From Piscinibacter sp. HJYY11 (GTDB lineage: Bacteria; Pseudomonadota; Gammaproteobacteria; Burkholderiales; Burkholderiaceae_C), in contig NZ_JAERQZ010000001.1 in NCBI RefSeq assembly GCF_016735515.1, forward strand, positions 1,488,001-1,552,000: a stretch of DNA of 64,000 nt, given 5' to 3'. Positions 7,530 through 16,570 of the stretch are shown here, piece by piece; the first letter of the stretch is position 1, and each line of letters opens with the position of its first letter. The notes beneath the pieces were generated by a model, which was given only the letters and a program-made list of their open reading frames with translations, had not been told where the DNA came from and made no database searches. Position numbers and translations under genes: made by a program.

Positions 7530-8342
7530 TCAGCGCAGAGACGCGAGGCGCTCCTTGCCCGCTTGCGCGGCCTCGGACTTGGGATAGGTCTTCATCAGCT
7601 CATCGATCGTGCGACGGGCCGCCTTGTTGTCCTTCAGCTCCATCTGGCAGTTCGCGATGGCAAGCAGCGACTCGGGCGCGCGCACATGGTCGGGCGCGGT
7701 GGACACCAGCGAGCGGAAGCTCGAGATCGCCTCGCGGTACTCGCGCAGCGCGTACTGCGCGTTGCCGCGCCAGAACAGCAGCGACGGCGTGTAGCCGCTC
7801 GCCGGATACCGCCGGTTGAAGCCGGTGAACGCCGACGAGGCGGCTGCGAAATCGCTCTTGCGCAGCAAGGCCATCGCTTCCTCGTATTGGCGGCGCTCTT
7901 CCGGGTCGACCAGGAACTCGCGCCCGTCGACCGTGACCTTCACCGGCTCGAGCTTGCTGATGCGCTCGTTGACACCCTGCTGCACGTCCTTCTGCGCCTT
8001 CTGGATGTCGGCCTGCGCGCGTTGCACCTCGGAGAGATCGCGCTGCAGCTGCTCATCCTGCCCGCGCAGGCGGGCCATCTCGGCACGCATCACCTCGAGC
8101 TGGTTGTTGAGCTCGAGGAGGCTGCGCTTGAGCAGGTTGATCTGCTCGAGCAGCTGCGCCTGGTTCTCGGCCATCGAGGCCCGCAGCCTAGCGTCGCCCT
8201 GCTCCTGGCGCTGGCGCAGGTCGAGGATGGCCTTGCGGGCCTCGTCGTCGTCGAAGAGGCCCGCGTGGGCCGCCGGCGCGGCGAGCGCCAGCAGCAACAG
8301 CCACGCTGCGGGTCGCGATCGCGTCATCACGGGCCTGGTCAT
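7530..8342 (-). CDS. cpoB: Cell division coordinator CpoB (YbgF), Tol-Pal associated
   Basis: This periplasmic protein of about 270 residues couples outer-membrane constriction by Tol-Pal to PBP1B activity during division. It has a signal peptide (AAWLLLLALAAPAAHA) and then a long heptad-rich coiled coil (roughly residues 35-115, rich in Q, L and R). The C-terminus holds TPR repeats (LLFWRGNAQYALREYREAI, LLAIANCQMELKDNKAAR). I chose ATG 8342; ATG 8327 is an alternative. It follows pal by eight bases, the standard order. Confidence 0.93.
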   Translation of the reverse strand: MTRPVMTRSRPAAWLLLLALAAPAAHAGLFDDDEARKAILDLRQRQEQGDARLRASMAENQAQLLEQINLLKRSLLELNNQLEVMRAEMARLRGQDEQLQRDLSEVQRAQADIQKAQKDVQQGVNERISKLEPVKVTVDGREFLVDPEERRQYEEAMALLRKSDFAAASSAFTGFNRRYPASGYTPSLLFWRGNAQYALREYREAISSFRSLVSTAPDHVRAPESLLAIANCQMELKDNKAARRTIDELMKTYPKSEAAQAGKERLASLR

Positions 8343-8350
8343 GGTCGAGA

Positions 8351-8893
8351 TCAGCGGCTGGCCAGCTCGGCGCGGCGGTTCTTGGCCCACGCCGCTTCAT
8401 CGTGGCCCTGCTCGGCCGGGCGCTCCTTGCCGAAGCTCACGGCTTCGATCTGTGCGTCGGTCACGCCCAGCAGCTTGAGCGACTTGGCGACCGACTCGGC
8501 ACGCTTCTGGCCGAGCGCGAGGTTGTACTCGCTGCCGCCGCGCTCGTCGGTGTGGCCTTCGATGGTGAGCTTCTTGCTCTTGTTGGCCGTGAGAGCCTTG
8601 GCTTGGCCTTCGATGACGGGGCGGAATTCGTCCTTGATCACGAAGCTGTCGTAGTCGAAGTAGACGACACGGCCCACCTCGGCAGCGGGCGCCTGGTTCT
8701 TGGTCAGGTCAACGCTTGCGAGCTTGCCGGAGTTGGCACCGCTCGTCGACGAGGGGCCGCTGGTCGAGCCCGTGCTGCCAGGCGTGCGCGACTCCACCGG
8801 TGCGGCCTTGTTGTCCAGCGGCACGTTCGACGCGCAGCCGGCAAAGACGGCTGAGGACACGGCGACGATGAGAGTGAGGCGGGACATGTTCAT
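8351..8893 (-). CDS. pal: Peptidoglycan-associated lipoprotein Pal
   Basis: This 180-residue outer-membrane lipoprotein binds peptidoglycan and TolB. The signal peptide ends in a lipobox (VFAGC), and a Ser/Thr/Gly-rich linker follows. The OmpA-like domain has YFDYDSFVIKDEF and then EGHTDERGGSEYNLALGQKRA, which carries the diaminopimelate-binding Asp and Arg. ATG 8893 has AGGAGA six bases upstream. It lies between tolB and cpoB in the conserved order. Confidence 0.96.
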   Translation of the reverse strand: MNMSRLTLIVAVSSAVFAGCASNVPLDNKAAPVESRTPGSTGSTSGPSSTSGANSGKLASVDLTKNQAPAAEVGRVVYFDYDSFVIKDEFRPVIEGQAKALTANKSKKLTIEGHTDERGGSEYNLALGQKRAESVAKSLKLLGVTDAQIEAVSFGKERPAEQGHDEAAWAKNRRAELASR

Positions 8894-8955
8894 GGTGGTT
8901 CTCCTGTTGGTCGGGATGTGGCTGTCGAAAGAGCGCTTGATGAGCGCAGAAAAAG

Positions 8956-10230
8956 TTAGCGAACGAATGGCCCCCACACCGGCTCGCGCACGTCGGGGAA
9001 ACGCGATTCGAGGACAGCCTTGATCTTGCCGTCCAGCGTGGTGGTCATCAATGTGTCTCGGCCGTTTGTGCGCGTGGCGTAGATGATGAGCTTGCTGTTG
9101 GGTGCGAAGCTCGGGCTTTCATCGTCGCTGCTCTCGGTGATGGCCTGGGCATTGCCCAGCTTGCCGATCTCGCCCACGTACAGCTTGAAGGCACCGTTCT
9201 GCCGGGAAATATAGGCGAGGTAGCGGCCATCGGGGCTGATGGAGGGGCTGATGTTGTAGCCGCCCGTAAAGCTCACGCGTTCGGCCGAGCCGCCCGAGAC
9301 GGGCATGCGGTAGATCTGGGGCCCGCCGCTGCGGTCACTCACGAAATAGATCTGGCGGCCATCGGGCGAGAACACCCCCTCAGTGTCGATCGCCTGGCTG
9401 GTGGTGAGCCGGCGCGGTGTCTCGCCGTTGCGGCCGATCAGGTAGAGCTGCGAATAGCCATCGCGGCTCAGAGTGACGACGAGCGACTTGCCATCGGGCG
9501 CCCAGCTCGGCGCGCTGTTGGAGCCGCGGAAGCTCGCGAGCTTGCGGCGCGCGCCCGAGGACACGTCCTGCGCCCACACCACGGCCTTCTGGTCTTCGTA
9601 GAACGACACGTAGGCCAGCTCCTGCCCATCGGGCGACCAGGCCGGCGAGATGATCGGGTCGTTGCTCTGCAGGATGGATTCGCCGCCGGTGCCGTCGGCA
9701 TGGTCCACACGCAGGGCGTAGCGCTTGCCCGAGCGGGTGACGTAGGCGATGTGGGTCGAGAAAATGCCTTTGTCGCCGGTCAGCTTCTCGTACACGGCAT
9801 CGGCCACCTTGTGGGCCGCCAGGCGCAGGTCGGACGGGCTGGCGGGAATGCTGCCGCTGATGAGGTCCTTGCCCTTGACCACGTCCCACAGCAGGTAGCG
9901 CACGTCGAAGCGGCCATCGGCCAGGCGGGTCACCGAGCCGGTGAGCAGCGCATCGGCCGAGCGGCCGCGCCAGTCGCTCATGTTGGGCTTGGCCGCCTCG
10001 TCGATCACCTGGTTGGCCTCGACATTGCGGAAGACACCCGAGCGCTCGAGGTCGGCGCGGATCACGGTCGACACGGCCTGGGTGTTGCGGTCTTCGTCGC
10101 GGAAGCGAGCGATCGCGATTGGCAACTGGGTGGCGCCGACCCCCGAGATTTCAACTCGGAACTGGGCCAGCGCGGGGGCCACCATGAGGAGGCCGGAGGA
10201 GGCTGCAAACAGGCGTCGGTTCATCGGCAT
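8956..10230 (-). CDS. tolB: Tol-Pal system periplasmic beta-propeller TolB
   Basis: This 424-residue periplasmic protein links Pal to the inner-membrane TolQRA complex. A signal peptide (MPMNRRLFAASSGLLMVAPALA) is followed by the TolB N-terminal domain and then by six-bladed propeller repeats. These are visible as recurring SPDGxxLAY/SPAWSPDG/APSWAPDGKSL motifs. ATG 10230 is preceded by AGGA at the right distance. The gene is 62 bases upstream of pal. Unusually, the gene before it is a glycosyltransferase and not tolA. Confidence 0.96.
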   Translation of the reverse strand: MPMNRRLFAASSGLLMVAPALAQFRVEISGVGATQLPIAIARFRDEDRNTQAVSTVIRADLERSGVFRNVEANQVIDEAAKPNMSDWRGRSADALLTGSVTRLADGRFDVRYLLWDVVKGKDLISGSIPASPSDLRLAAHKVADAVYEKLTGDKGIFSTHIAYVTRSGKRYALRVDHADGTGGESILQSNDPIISPAWSPDGQELAYVSFYEDQKAVVWAQDVSSGARRKLASFRGSNSAPSWAPDGKSLVVTLSRDGYSQLYLIGRNGETPRRLTTSQAIDTEGVFSPDGRQIYFVSDRSGGPQIYRMPVSGGSAERVSFTGGYNISPSISPDGRYLAYISRQNGAFKLYVGEIGKLGNAQAITESSDDESPSFAPNSKLIIYATRTNGRDTLMTTTLDGKIKAVLESRFPDVREPVWGPFVR

Positions 10231-10252
10231 GGATTGTCCTGATCCTCGTAAT

Positions 10253-11032
10253 TCATATTGGTTCAATGGATTTGCCGGCCTGGCGTGCGAGCAGGTCCAT
10301 CTTGAGGTACCGGTAATAAGTACCCTCAGCTTGGTAAATCGCGAGCACGAGGCCGAGGCGGCCATCGAGAAAGCCGCGCTTGACGAAGTAGCAGCGCATG
10401 AACGCCCACCACCCGTGCGTCAGCGCAGCAAAAAGACTGCCACGCTTCCCGGCCCGCACCTTGTCGAGCGCCCGGCCACCGCTGTAGCGGTTCATCTTGT
10501 CGAGCGCGTCGTCGAGCGAAGGCATGGTGTCGTGCAGCAGGTCGCCCTCGAGACGCTCGACCTTGCCCTTGACGTCGAGCCGCTCATGCACCAGGTCGTC
10601 GGTGAAACGCGCCTGGCCGCGCCGGAAGAGCCGCAGCACGCGGTCGGGGTACCAGTCGCCGTGGCGCATCCACTGGCCGCAGAAGCGCGAGATGCGTGAG
10701 AGTTCGTAGCCCGAGGCCGGGCCGTCCTTCGCGACCACCTCGCGGATGCGTTCGGCCAGCGCGGGGCTCACCCGCTCGTCGGCGTCGATGCTCAGCACCC
10801 AGCGGCCGCGAGCGGCGTCGAGCGCGCGGTTCTTCTGCTGGCCGAAGCCCGGCCAGTCGGTGGTGGTGATGACCCGGGCGCCCAGGCTGCGTGCGATCTC
10901 GGCCGTGCCGTCGGTGCTTTCCGAATCCACCACGATCCACTCGTCGGCGAACGCCACGCTCTTCAAACACGCGGCGACGTTGCGGCTTTCATTCTTGGTG
11001 ATGAGGATGACGGACAGCGCGATCTCGGGCAT
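10253..11032 (-). CDS. Family 2 glycosyltransferase, WaaE-like LPS core type
   Basis: This 259-residue cytoplasmic GT-A enzyme starts with ALSVILITKNESRNVAACLKSVAFADEWIVVDSESTDGT and has the nucleotide-sugar/metal-binding motif SIDADERV (a DAD motif). The C-terminal part (RDHNMRYSGG-like region, ending in LLARQAGKSIEP) matches lipopolysaccharide core beta-1,4-glucosyltransferases of the WaaE/KdtX type. It lies 22 bases upstream of tolB on the same strand and is divergent from msbA. The sugar donor cannot be read from sequence. Confidence 0.87.
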   Translation of the reverse strand: MPEIALSVILITKNESRNVAACLKSVAFADEWIVVDSESTDGTAEIARSLGARVITTTDWPGFGQQKNRALDAARGRWVLSIDADERVSPALAERIREVVAKDGPASGYELSRISRFCGQWMRHGDWYPDRVLRLFRRGQARFTDDLVHERLDVKGKVERLEGDLLHDTMPSLDDALDKMNRYSGGRALDKVRAGKRGSLFAALTHGWWAFMRCYFVKRGFLDGRLGLVLAIYQAEGTYYRYLKMDLLARQAGKSIEPI

Positions 11033-11064
11033 GTGGGGGCGTGCGCTCCTTCGGGGTGGCCGGG

Positions 11065-11070
11065 ATTGTA
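11065..11070 (-). promoter_or_regulatory. Candidate -10 box of the GT2-tolB-pal transcript
   Basis: TACAAT on the minus strand lies 33 bases upstream of the glycosyltransferase ATG, in the 71-base gap shared with the divergent msbA. No good -35 hexamer is seen, so the call rests on the -10 match and position. Confidence 0.4.
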
Positions 11071-11086
11071 GGCAGCTGTCGCGTTG

Positions 11087-11092
11087 GATAAT
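11087..11092 (+). promoter_or_regulatory. Candidate -10 box of msbA
   Basis: GATAAT lies 12 bases before the msbA start in the sequence TTGGATAATCCGCG, so the leader would be very short. It is divergent from the TACAAT assigned to the opposite gene. No clear -35 is visible. Confidence 0.38.
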
Positions 11093-11103
11093 CCGCGCGT
11101 CCT

Positions 11104-12843
11104 ATGCCCCAACCTACCCAGCCCCTGCGGCAGCGCCTGGCGCGCGTTGCACCTTACTTTGCCGGCGCCAAGCTCGCGTTCGTGCTCGCAGCCGTCGGGG
11201 CTTCGATTGGTGCCGCCACCGAGCCGGCGCTGGCCGCCATGATGAAGCCGCTGCTGGACGGGGGCTTCACCCAGCAAGGCAATGTGCCCCTCTGGGCCGT
11301 ACCGGCGGTCATCATCGGACTCTTCATGACGCGGGGCATCGCAGGCTTCCTGGTCAACTACGCGCTCTCGTGGGCCGCCAACGGAGCCACGCTCAAGATG
11401 CGGCACGACATGTTCGAGCATGTGCTTCTGTCGCACGCCTCGCTGTTCTCGCAACAGACCGCCAGCAGCCTCATCAACACCGTGGTGTACGAGGTGCAAA
11501 GCGGCACACAGACCCTGGTGGGCGCTGCGCAGACGCTGCTCAAGGACAGCTTCACCGCCATCGCCCTCCTGATCTACCTGTTGTGGATCAACTGGCAGCT
11601 CACGCTCTTCATTGCGGTGCTGCTGCCCCCTGTGGCCCTGACGGTGCGCTACTTCAGCCGCCGCATGCACCGCATCAGCCTGGCCACCCAGAGCGCCGCC
11701 GACGACATCGCCTACGTGATGGAAGAGAACACCCTCGCCTGGCGGATCGTGCGGCTGCACGATGCCAAGGCGGCCCAAAAGCAGCGCTTCAACGCGGCGA
11801 GCACGCGGATGCGCCAGCTCTCGCTCAAGGGGACAGTCGCCTCGTCGGCCATCACGCCGGTGACGCAGCTGATCTCGGCCTGTGCGCTCTCGGCGGTCAT
11901 CGTCGTCGCGCTGTGGCAGAGCAGCACGCAAGGCGCCACGGTGGGCGGCTTTGTCGCCTTCATCACCGCAATGCTGATGCTTATTTCCCCGCTGCGCCAC
12001 CTCGCCGACGTGGCCGGCCCGGTCACACGCGGCCTTGCCGCCATCCAGCGGGGGCTCGACCTCATGCAAAGAGTGCCCGTCGAAAAAGCGGGAACCCACA
12101 CCGTGGCACGTGCACGCGGCGAACTCGAGTTCAGCAATGTCTCGCTGCGCTACAACGAAGACGCCGTGGCCCTGAACGGCCTCTCGCTGCAGGCGAGTGC
12201 CGGCGAGAAGCTGGCGCTCGTTGGCCCCTCCGGTGCCGGCAAGTCGACGCTCGTCAACCTGCTGCCTCGCTTCCTCGACCCCACCGAGGGCGAGATCCGC
12301 CTCGATGGCGTGCCCCTGCAAGACTGGGAGTTGAGCTCGCTGCGCCGCCAGTTCGCGCTGGTGAGCCAGGACGTGGTCCTCTTCAACGACACCATCGCCG
12401 CCAACGTCGCGGTCGGCAGCCAGGGCATGGACCTGGACCGCGTGCGAAGCGCGCTGGCCTCGGCCAACCTGCTCGATTTCGTGGACGAGCAACCCGACGG
12501 CGTGCTGGCCCGCATCGGCCACAACGGAAACCAGCTCTCCGGCGGCCAGCGGCAGCGCCTGGCGATCGCACGCGCGATCTACAAAGACGCACCGGTGCTG
12601 ATCCTCGACGAAGCGACCTCGGCGCTCGACAGCGAGAGCGAGCACCTGGTGCAGCAGGCGCTGGAGCGGCTGATGGAGGGGCGCACCACCATCGTCGTGG
12701 CGCATCGCCTGTCGACCATCGAAAAGGCTGACCGCATCGCCGTGCTCGACCAGGGTCGGCTCGTCGAACTGGGCACACGCCAGGAATTGCTGGACCGGGG
12801 CGGCCTCTTCGCCCGCTTGCACGCGCTGCAGTTCAAGCTGTGA
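11104..12843 (+). CDS. msbA: Lipid A-core flippase MsbA
   Basis: This 579-residue half-transporter fuses an exporter-type membrane domain (about residues 15-310, six helices) to an ABC ATPase. It flips lipid A-core across the inner membrane as a homodimer. Walker A is GPSGAGKST near residue 378, the signature is LSGGQRQRLAIARAI, and Walker B is VLILDEATSALDSESE. Its position next to several LPS-type glycosyltransferases supports MsbA rather than a drug exporter. The next gene overlaps its stop by four bases. Confidence 0.92.
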   Translation: MPQPTQPLRQRLARVAPYFAGAKLAFVLAAVGASIGAATEPALAAMMKPLLDGGFTQQGNVPLWAVPAVIIGLFMTRGIAGFLVNYALSWAANGATLKMRHDMFEHVLLSHASLFSQQTASSLINTVVYEVQSGTQTLVGAAQTLLKDSFTAIALLIYLLWINWQLTLFIAVLLPPVALTVRYFSRRMHRISLATQSAADDIAYVMEENTLAWRIVRLHDAKAAQKQRFNAASTRMRQLSLKGTVASSAITPVTQLISACALSAVIVVALWQSSTQGATVGGFVAFITAMLMLISPLRHLADVAGPVTRGLAAIQRGLDLMQRVPVEKAGTHTVARARGELEFSNVSLRYNEDAVALNGLSLQASAGEKLALVGPSGAGKSTLVNLLPRFLDPTEGEIRLDGVPLQDWELSSLRRQFALVSQDVVLFNDTIAANVAVGSQGMDLDRVRSALASANLLDFVDEQPDGVLARIGHNGNQLSGGQRQRLAIARAIYKDAPVLILDEATSALDSESEHLVQQALERLMEGRTTIVVAHRLSTIEKADRIAVLDQGRLVELGTRQELLDRGGLFARLHALQFKL

Positions 12844-14153
12844 CGAGCCGTCGCCAGCGCTGGCTGATCCTCTCGCATGCGTTCAACATGGACGGGCGGG
12901 CTGCCAGCCTGACCGTCACCGACAAACTGCGTTACCTCGCACAGGCGGGCATCGAACCGGTGATCCTGAGCGCTGTCACCGGGGCCCAGGACAAGCGCTT
13001 CGAGCACCATCGCCTGCTGCCCTGGGGGCCGGCCGCGCTGCGTTTCGATTTGCGCCATCTGCTGGCACGCCACCTGGGCCGCGGTCCGGCCTATCGCGTG
13101 CTGATGCTGCTGATCAGCCTCGTGCTGGCACCGTTCATGGTGCTGGAGAAGCTGCTGATCGGCCTGCGCAACCAATGGTCGTGGGCATTGCCGGCCTTCG
13201 TGCGCGGGGCCTGGATGCTGCGCCGCGGCGACATCGACCTCGTCTACTCGAGCGGCGGCGCCTATTCGGCGCACCTCGCCGGGTGGTGGCTCAAGCGTTG
13301 GTGCGGCGCCAAGTGGATCGTCGAGGTGCACGACCCGATGGTGTTCCCGGGCCGGGCGCCCGCCAACCGCGACGAGCGTTTCCAGGCAAGGCTTGAAGGC
13401 CTGATCTGCCAGCACGCCGACCTCGCCTGGTGGTTCACCGAAGGCGCGCTGGCCGCCGCGCAGGCGCGCCACCCGGTGCTGCGCGAACGCGGCATCGTGG
13501 TGATGCCGGGCGCCGAGCCGCCGCTGCGTCCCGCGATCTACACGCCCGGGCCGGTGTGCGTGCTCGGTCATTTCGGTTCGCTGTCCGACAGCCGCAGCCT
13601 CGTGCCCTTCATCCGCGCGTTAAACCACCTGCTGGCGCACGAGCCCCAATGGCGGCCGCTGCTGCGCCTGGAGGTCTACGGCGGTGCGATCGACGGCCCG
13701 GCGCAGAAGCTGATCGACCAGCACAAGCTCGACGACGTGGTGATCCCGATGGGCCGCCTGGAACACGACCCCGCCACCGGCCTCTCGGGCCGCGAGCGCG
13801 TGGTGCAGCGCATGCAGCAAGTCGACGCGCTCCTGCTGATGCACGGCGAAGGCGACGAGTGCGAGCAGTACATCCCGTCCAAGCTCTACGACTACTTCTG
13901 GGCCCGGCGGCCGGTGCTCGCCTACACGCACCTCAACCCGCAGCTGGACCGGCTGGTGCGCGAGCACGAAGGCTGGTGCGCCCCGGCAACCAACACCGTG
14001 GCGGGCGCTGCGGCCCTGCGCGAGCTGATCCTGCGCTGGCAGGCTGGAAGGCTTCCGACCGTCACCGTGCCGCCCATCAGCACCGCCGATGCGGTCGACG
14101 AGATCCTGTCGGTGGTCGAGGTCGCCAAGATCTCCGGGATCTCGAAGCTCTAG
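12840..14153 (+). CDS. Glycosyltransferase, GT4-like, msbA-coupled
   Basis: The start is a GTG inside the msbA stop (GTGA overlap). The 437-residue protein opens with RWLILSHAFNMDGRAASLTVTDKLRYLAQAG, a GT-B donor/acceptor N-domain. A hydrophobic patch (LMLLISLVLAPFMVLEKLL, about residues 82-100) may be membrane associated. The second half has SDSRSLVPFIRALNHLL and DALLLMHGEGDECEQYIPSKLYDYFWARRPVLAY, which resembles the GT4 C-domain with its E-x7-E-type nucleotide-sugar site. The role is probably in surface-glycan assembly; the sugar is unknown. Confidence 0.78.
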   Translation: MTSRRQRWLILSHAFNMDGRAASLTVTDKLRYLAQAGIEPVILSAVTGAQDKRFEHHRLLPWGPAALRFDLRHLLARHLGRGPAYRVLMLLISLVLAPFMVLEKLLIGLRNQWSWALPAFVRGAWMLRRGDIDLVYSSGGAYSAHLAGWWLKRWCGAKWIVEVHDPMVFPGRAPANRDERFQARLEGLICQHADLAWWFTEGALAAAQARHPVLRERGIVVMPGAEPPLRPAIYTPGPVCVLGHFGSLSDSRSLVPFIRALNHLLAHEPQWRPLLRLEVYGGAIDGPAQKLIDQHKLDDVVIPMGRLEHDPATGLSGRERVVQRMQQVDALLLMHGEGDECEQYIPSKLYDYFWARRPVLAYTHLNPQLDRLVREHEGWCAPATNTVAGAAALRELILRWQAGRLPTVTVPPISTADAVDEILSVVEVAKISGISKL

Positions 14154-14163
14154 CCCCGCCGCA

Positions 14164-15525
14164 CTAACGCGAGCAGAGCAGGCTCGCGAACTGCCGCAGC
14201 CACCAGCGCTGGCGCCAGCCGCGGTCGAGCGGCGGCATGCGCGTCGGCGTGCGCATGCGGTCGAGCAGCACCGTCTGCGTGAAGTTGTAGTTGTGGCGGC
14301 TGTGGCCGTAGTTGGCGCCGAAGTGGTCGATCTCGAGGCGCTTGCGCGTGTCCACCCCGGTGTTGAAGCTCAGGTCGCGCACGAGCGAGTGGTATGACTT
14401 CTCGCGGTCGAGCTGGCGTTCGATGCAGAACACCTCTTTCGGCAGGTGCGACTGCACCGTGCCGTGGTTCTTGAAGTTCTTGACGAAGCGGTAGTCCTCG
14501 GCGCCGTAGGCCCCGGCGAACTCTTCATCGGTGCCGAAGAGCTGGAAGAAGCGCGAACGGGCGAGGTAGAAGATGTTGGGGTGGCCCTTGATCAACGAGC
14601 CGTCGGGCATCTTGCGCCAGAACTTGTAGAAGCGGCGGCGTTTGATCGGGTGGTCGAGCAGCCAGCGCACCGTGTGCTCCGGGAAGGCGTGGTCCACGTC
14701 GGTGATCACCACGTTCTCGGCGCGCGCGTGCAGCATCGCCGCGTTGCGAGCGCCGGCCTGGTTCCAGCGGATGTCCTGGTCGATGCGCACCCAGGTCAGG
14801 TTGAGGTCGACATCGGGAATGTCGTACTTCAGCGGCGAGCCGTCGTCGACGATCAAGAACTGGATCTGGTCCAGCACCTCGGCGGGCAGCGTGGTGAAGT
14901 CACGCAGCCAGCTGGTCACGGTATCGATGTTGTCCTGGTTGCAATAGAAATGCGTGGCCAGCGTGAGCTGGATGGCACCGTGGTTGCGCTTGGCGATGCC
15001 GAAGATGTCGGTACGCGTGGGCTGCGTGAGGGCCAGCAGCGTGTGGCGCATGGTCTTGTGCCACGAATCTTCACCGAGCGCAGCGGGCTGGTCGAGCAGC
15101 ACCGGGTTGTCGACCACCAGGCCGCCCCGGGGCGGGCGCACGTTGGCTTCGAGGTCGGCCCGGCTCGTCATGAAGTTGATGCCGGTGTAGCGGTTGAAGA
15201 CCAGGCGGTCGCGGTAGGTCGGCTTCAGGTTGGCAGGCCGGTCCCACCAGCGCATCACGACGCTGGGCTGGCGCCGGCGAAGCTTGAGCTGCACGGCCAG
15301 GCGCTGGGCATCCTCGATGTCGGTCAGCAGCAGCACCACGCCCTCGGTTTGCGCAAACGCCTCGCGCACCCCAGCCTCAGCCGAAGCACCTGCCACGACC
15401 GCGGTCAGCGTGGACGGGAGTTCCTTCACCGCGTGCGGGCCGGCGGAGTAAGCCGCCCAGAAGCGCTCCAACACCCCGCCGGCTTGGGCAACCACGGTCA
15501 GGCGGGAAGGCAAGAGGTAAGACAT
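14164..15525 (-). CDS. Family 2 glycosyltransferase-like protein
   Basis: This 453-residue protein has a central GT-A-type domain from about residue 180. The segment FLIVDDGSP is followed by DQDIRWNQAGARNAAMLHARAENVVITDVDHAFPEHT, where DVDH is the DxD metal site. The N-terminal 150 residues are less conserved. They include PSVVMRWWDRPANLKPTYRDRLVFNRYTG, a pattern I do not recognise from a named family. ATG 15525 was chosen because the upstream extension lacks a ribosome site. It is convergent with the GT4-like gene and divergent from the DUF6492-type gene. Probably a surface-glycan transferase. Confidence 0.75.
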   Translation of the reverse strand: MSYLLPSRLTVVAQAGGVLERFWAAYSAGPHAVKELPSTLTAVVAGASAEAGVREAFAQTEGVVLLLTDIEDAQRLAVQLKLRRRQPSVVMRWWDRPANLKPTYRDRLVFNRYTGINFMTSRADLEANVRPPRGGLVVDNPVLLDQPAALGEDSWHKTMRHTLLALTQPTRTDIFGIAKRNHGAIQLTLATHFYCNQDNIDTVTSWLRDFTTLPAEVLDQIQFLIVDDGSPLKYDIPDVDLNLTWVRIDQDIRWNQAGARNAAMLHARAENVVITDVDHAFPEHTVRWLLDHPIKRRRFYKFWRKMPDGSLIKGHPNIFYLARSRFFQLFGTDEEFAGAYGAEDYRFVKNFKNHGTVQSHLPKEVFCIERQLDREKSYHSLVRDLSFNTGVDTRKRLEIDHFGANYGHSRHNYNFTQTVLLDRMRTPTRMPPLDRGWRQRWWLRQFASLLCSR

Positions 15526-15622
15526 CGATTGGGCTCGTCCAAACTGGCCGGGGATTCTAGAGGTGGGCTTGCCCAACGCTCCGCTCGGCCACAATCGCGC
15601 TTTTCGTGTCGCGCCCCAGTGC

Positions 15623-16528
15623 ATGGCCCTCGACTTTCCCATCGTCTGCAAGACCTACCGCGGTGACCTGCGCCGTGCGCAGCGCCTGTTGGCGAGCCTC
15701 CAGCCGAACAACCGCGACAAGCTGCCGGTGGTGCTCATCGTGCCGAACGACGACCTGGCACTCTTCCGCAGCCAGCTGCCGGCCGGCACCTGCGACTTGG
15801 TGAGTGACGAAGCCGTGGTGGCCGCCCATCCAAGGGCCGCGGCGCTCGACCTGCTGGCACGCTACAAGGCCACCCCGGGCAGCAAGGCGCAGCAAGTGGT
15901 CAAGTCCGAAGCCTGGCGACTTCTCGGCTGTGACGCCTACCTCTGCACCGACGCCGACACGGTATTCCTACGCCCCTTCGGCCGAACCGATTTCCTGGCA
16001 CCCGCCGGCCACCCCTACAGCCATGTACACGAGTCGAAGGAATATCGCCAGCTGGCCGCTTCGCGCGGCTACCGCAAGGTGGAGGAAGACTTCCGTCGCG
16101 AGAGCGCCCAGTTGAAGGCGATGTTCGGCCGCACCGGGCCCGACTACGACTTCGGCCCCACGCCCGTGCCGTGGTCGGCCAAAGTCTGGAACGCCCTCTA
16201 CGAGCAGCGCCTCGCACCGAAAAACCAGACGCTGTGGGACGCCATCGAACAGATGCCGTCCGAGCTGCGCTGGTACGGCGAGTCGCTGCTCGCCTTCCAG
16301 AGCATTCCGCTCGCGCCCATCGAGCCGCTCTTTCGCGTCTACCACCACGACTGGCATTTCAACGCCCTGCGCCGCCTGGGCGAGACCGAGGCCAACCTGG
16401 TTGAGCGCTTCATCGGCGCCGTCTACCAATCGAACTGGCAGTACGAGCTGGACGAGGCCGGCGCCCGCAGCGCGGGCTCACGCGCGGTGCGGCGCGTCAA
16501 GCGCTGGCTGAGGCAGTTCCGCCGCTGA
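15623..16528 (+). CDS. DUF6492 family glycosyltransferase-like protein
   Basis: This 301-residue protein starts with LDFPIVCKTYRGDLRRAQRLLASL, the pattern of the DUF6492 family, which is related to GT-A glycosyltransferases. A DxD motif occurs in LCTDADTVFLRPF (about residue 111). Near residue 205, WYGESLLAFQSIPLAPIEPLFRVYHHDWHF holds the conserved E and HHD that may complete the active site. It sits alone between two minus-strand glycosyltransferase genes. The function is inferred as sugar transfer to a surface glycan. Confidence 0.78.
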   Translation: MALDFPIVCKTYRGDLRRAQRLLASLQPNNRDKLPVVLIVPNDDLALFRSQLPAGTCDLVSDEAVVAAHPRAAALDLLARYKATPGSKAQQVVKSEAWRLLGCDAYLCTDADTVFLRPFGRTDFLAPAGHPYSHVHESKEYRQLAASRGYRKVEEDFRRESAQLKAMFGRTGPDYDFGPTPVPWSAKVWNALYEQRLAPKNQTLWDAIEQMPSELRWYGESLLAFQSIPLAPIEPLFRVYHHDWHFNALRRLGETEANLVERFIGAVYQSNWQYELDEAGARSAGSRAVRRVKRWLRQFRR

Positions 16529-16570
16529 GCGGTCGACTCGCGCCAAACGCCAAGCGAGCGTGCGCTTGAG

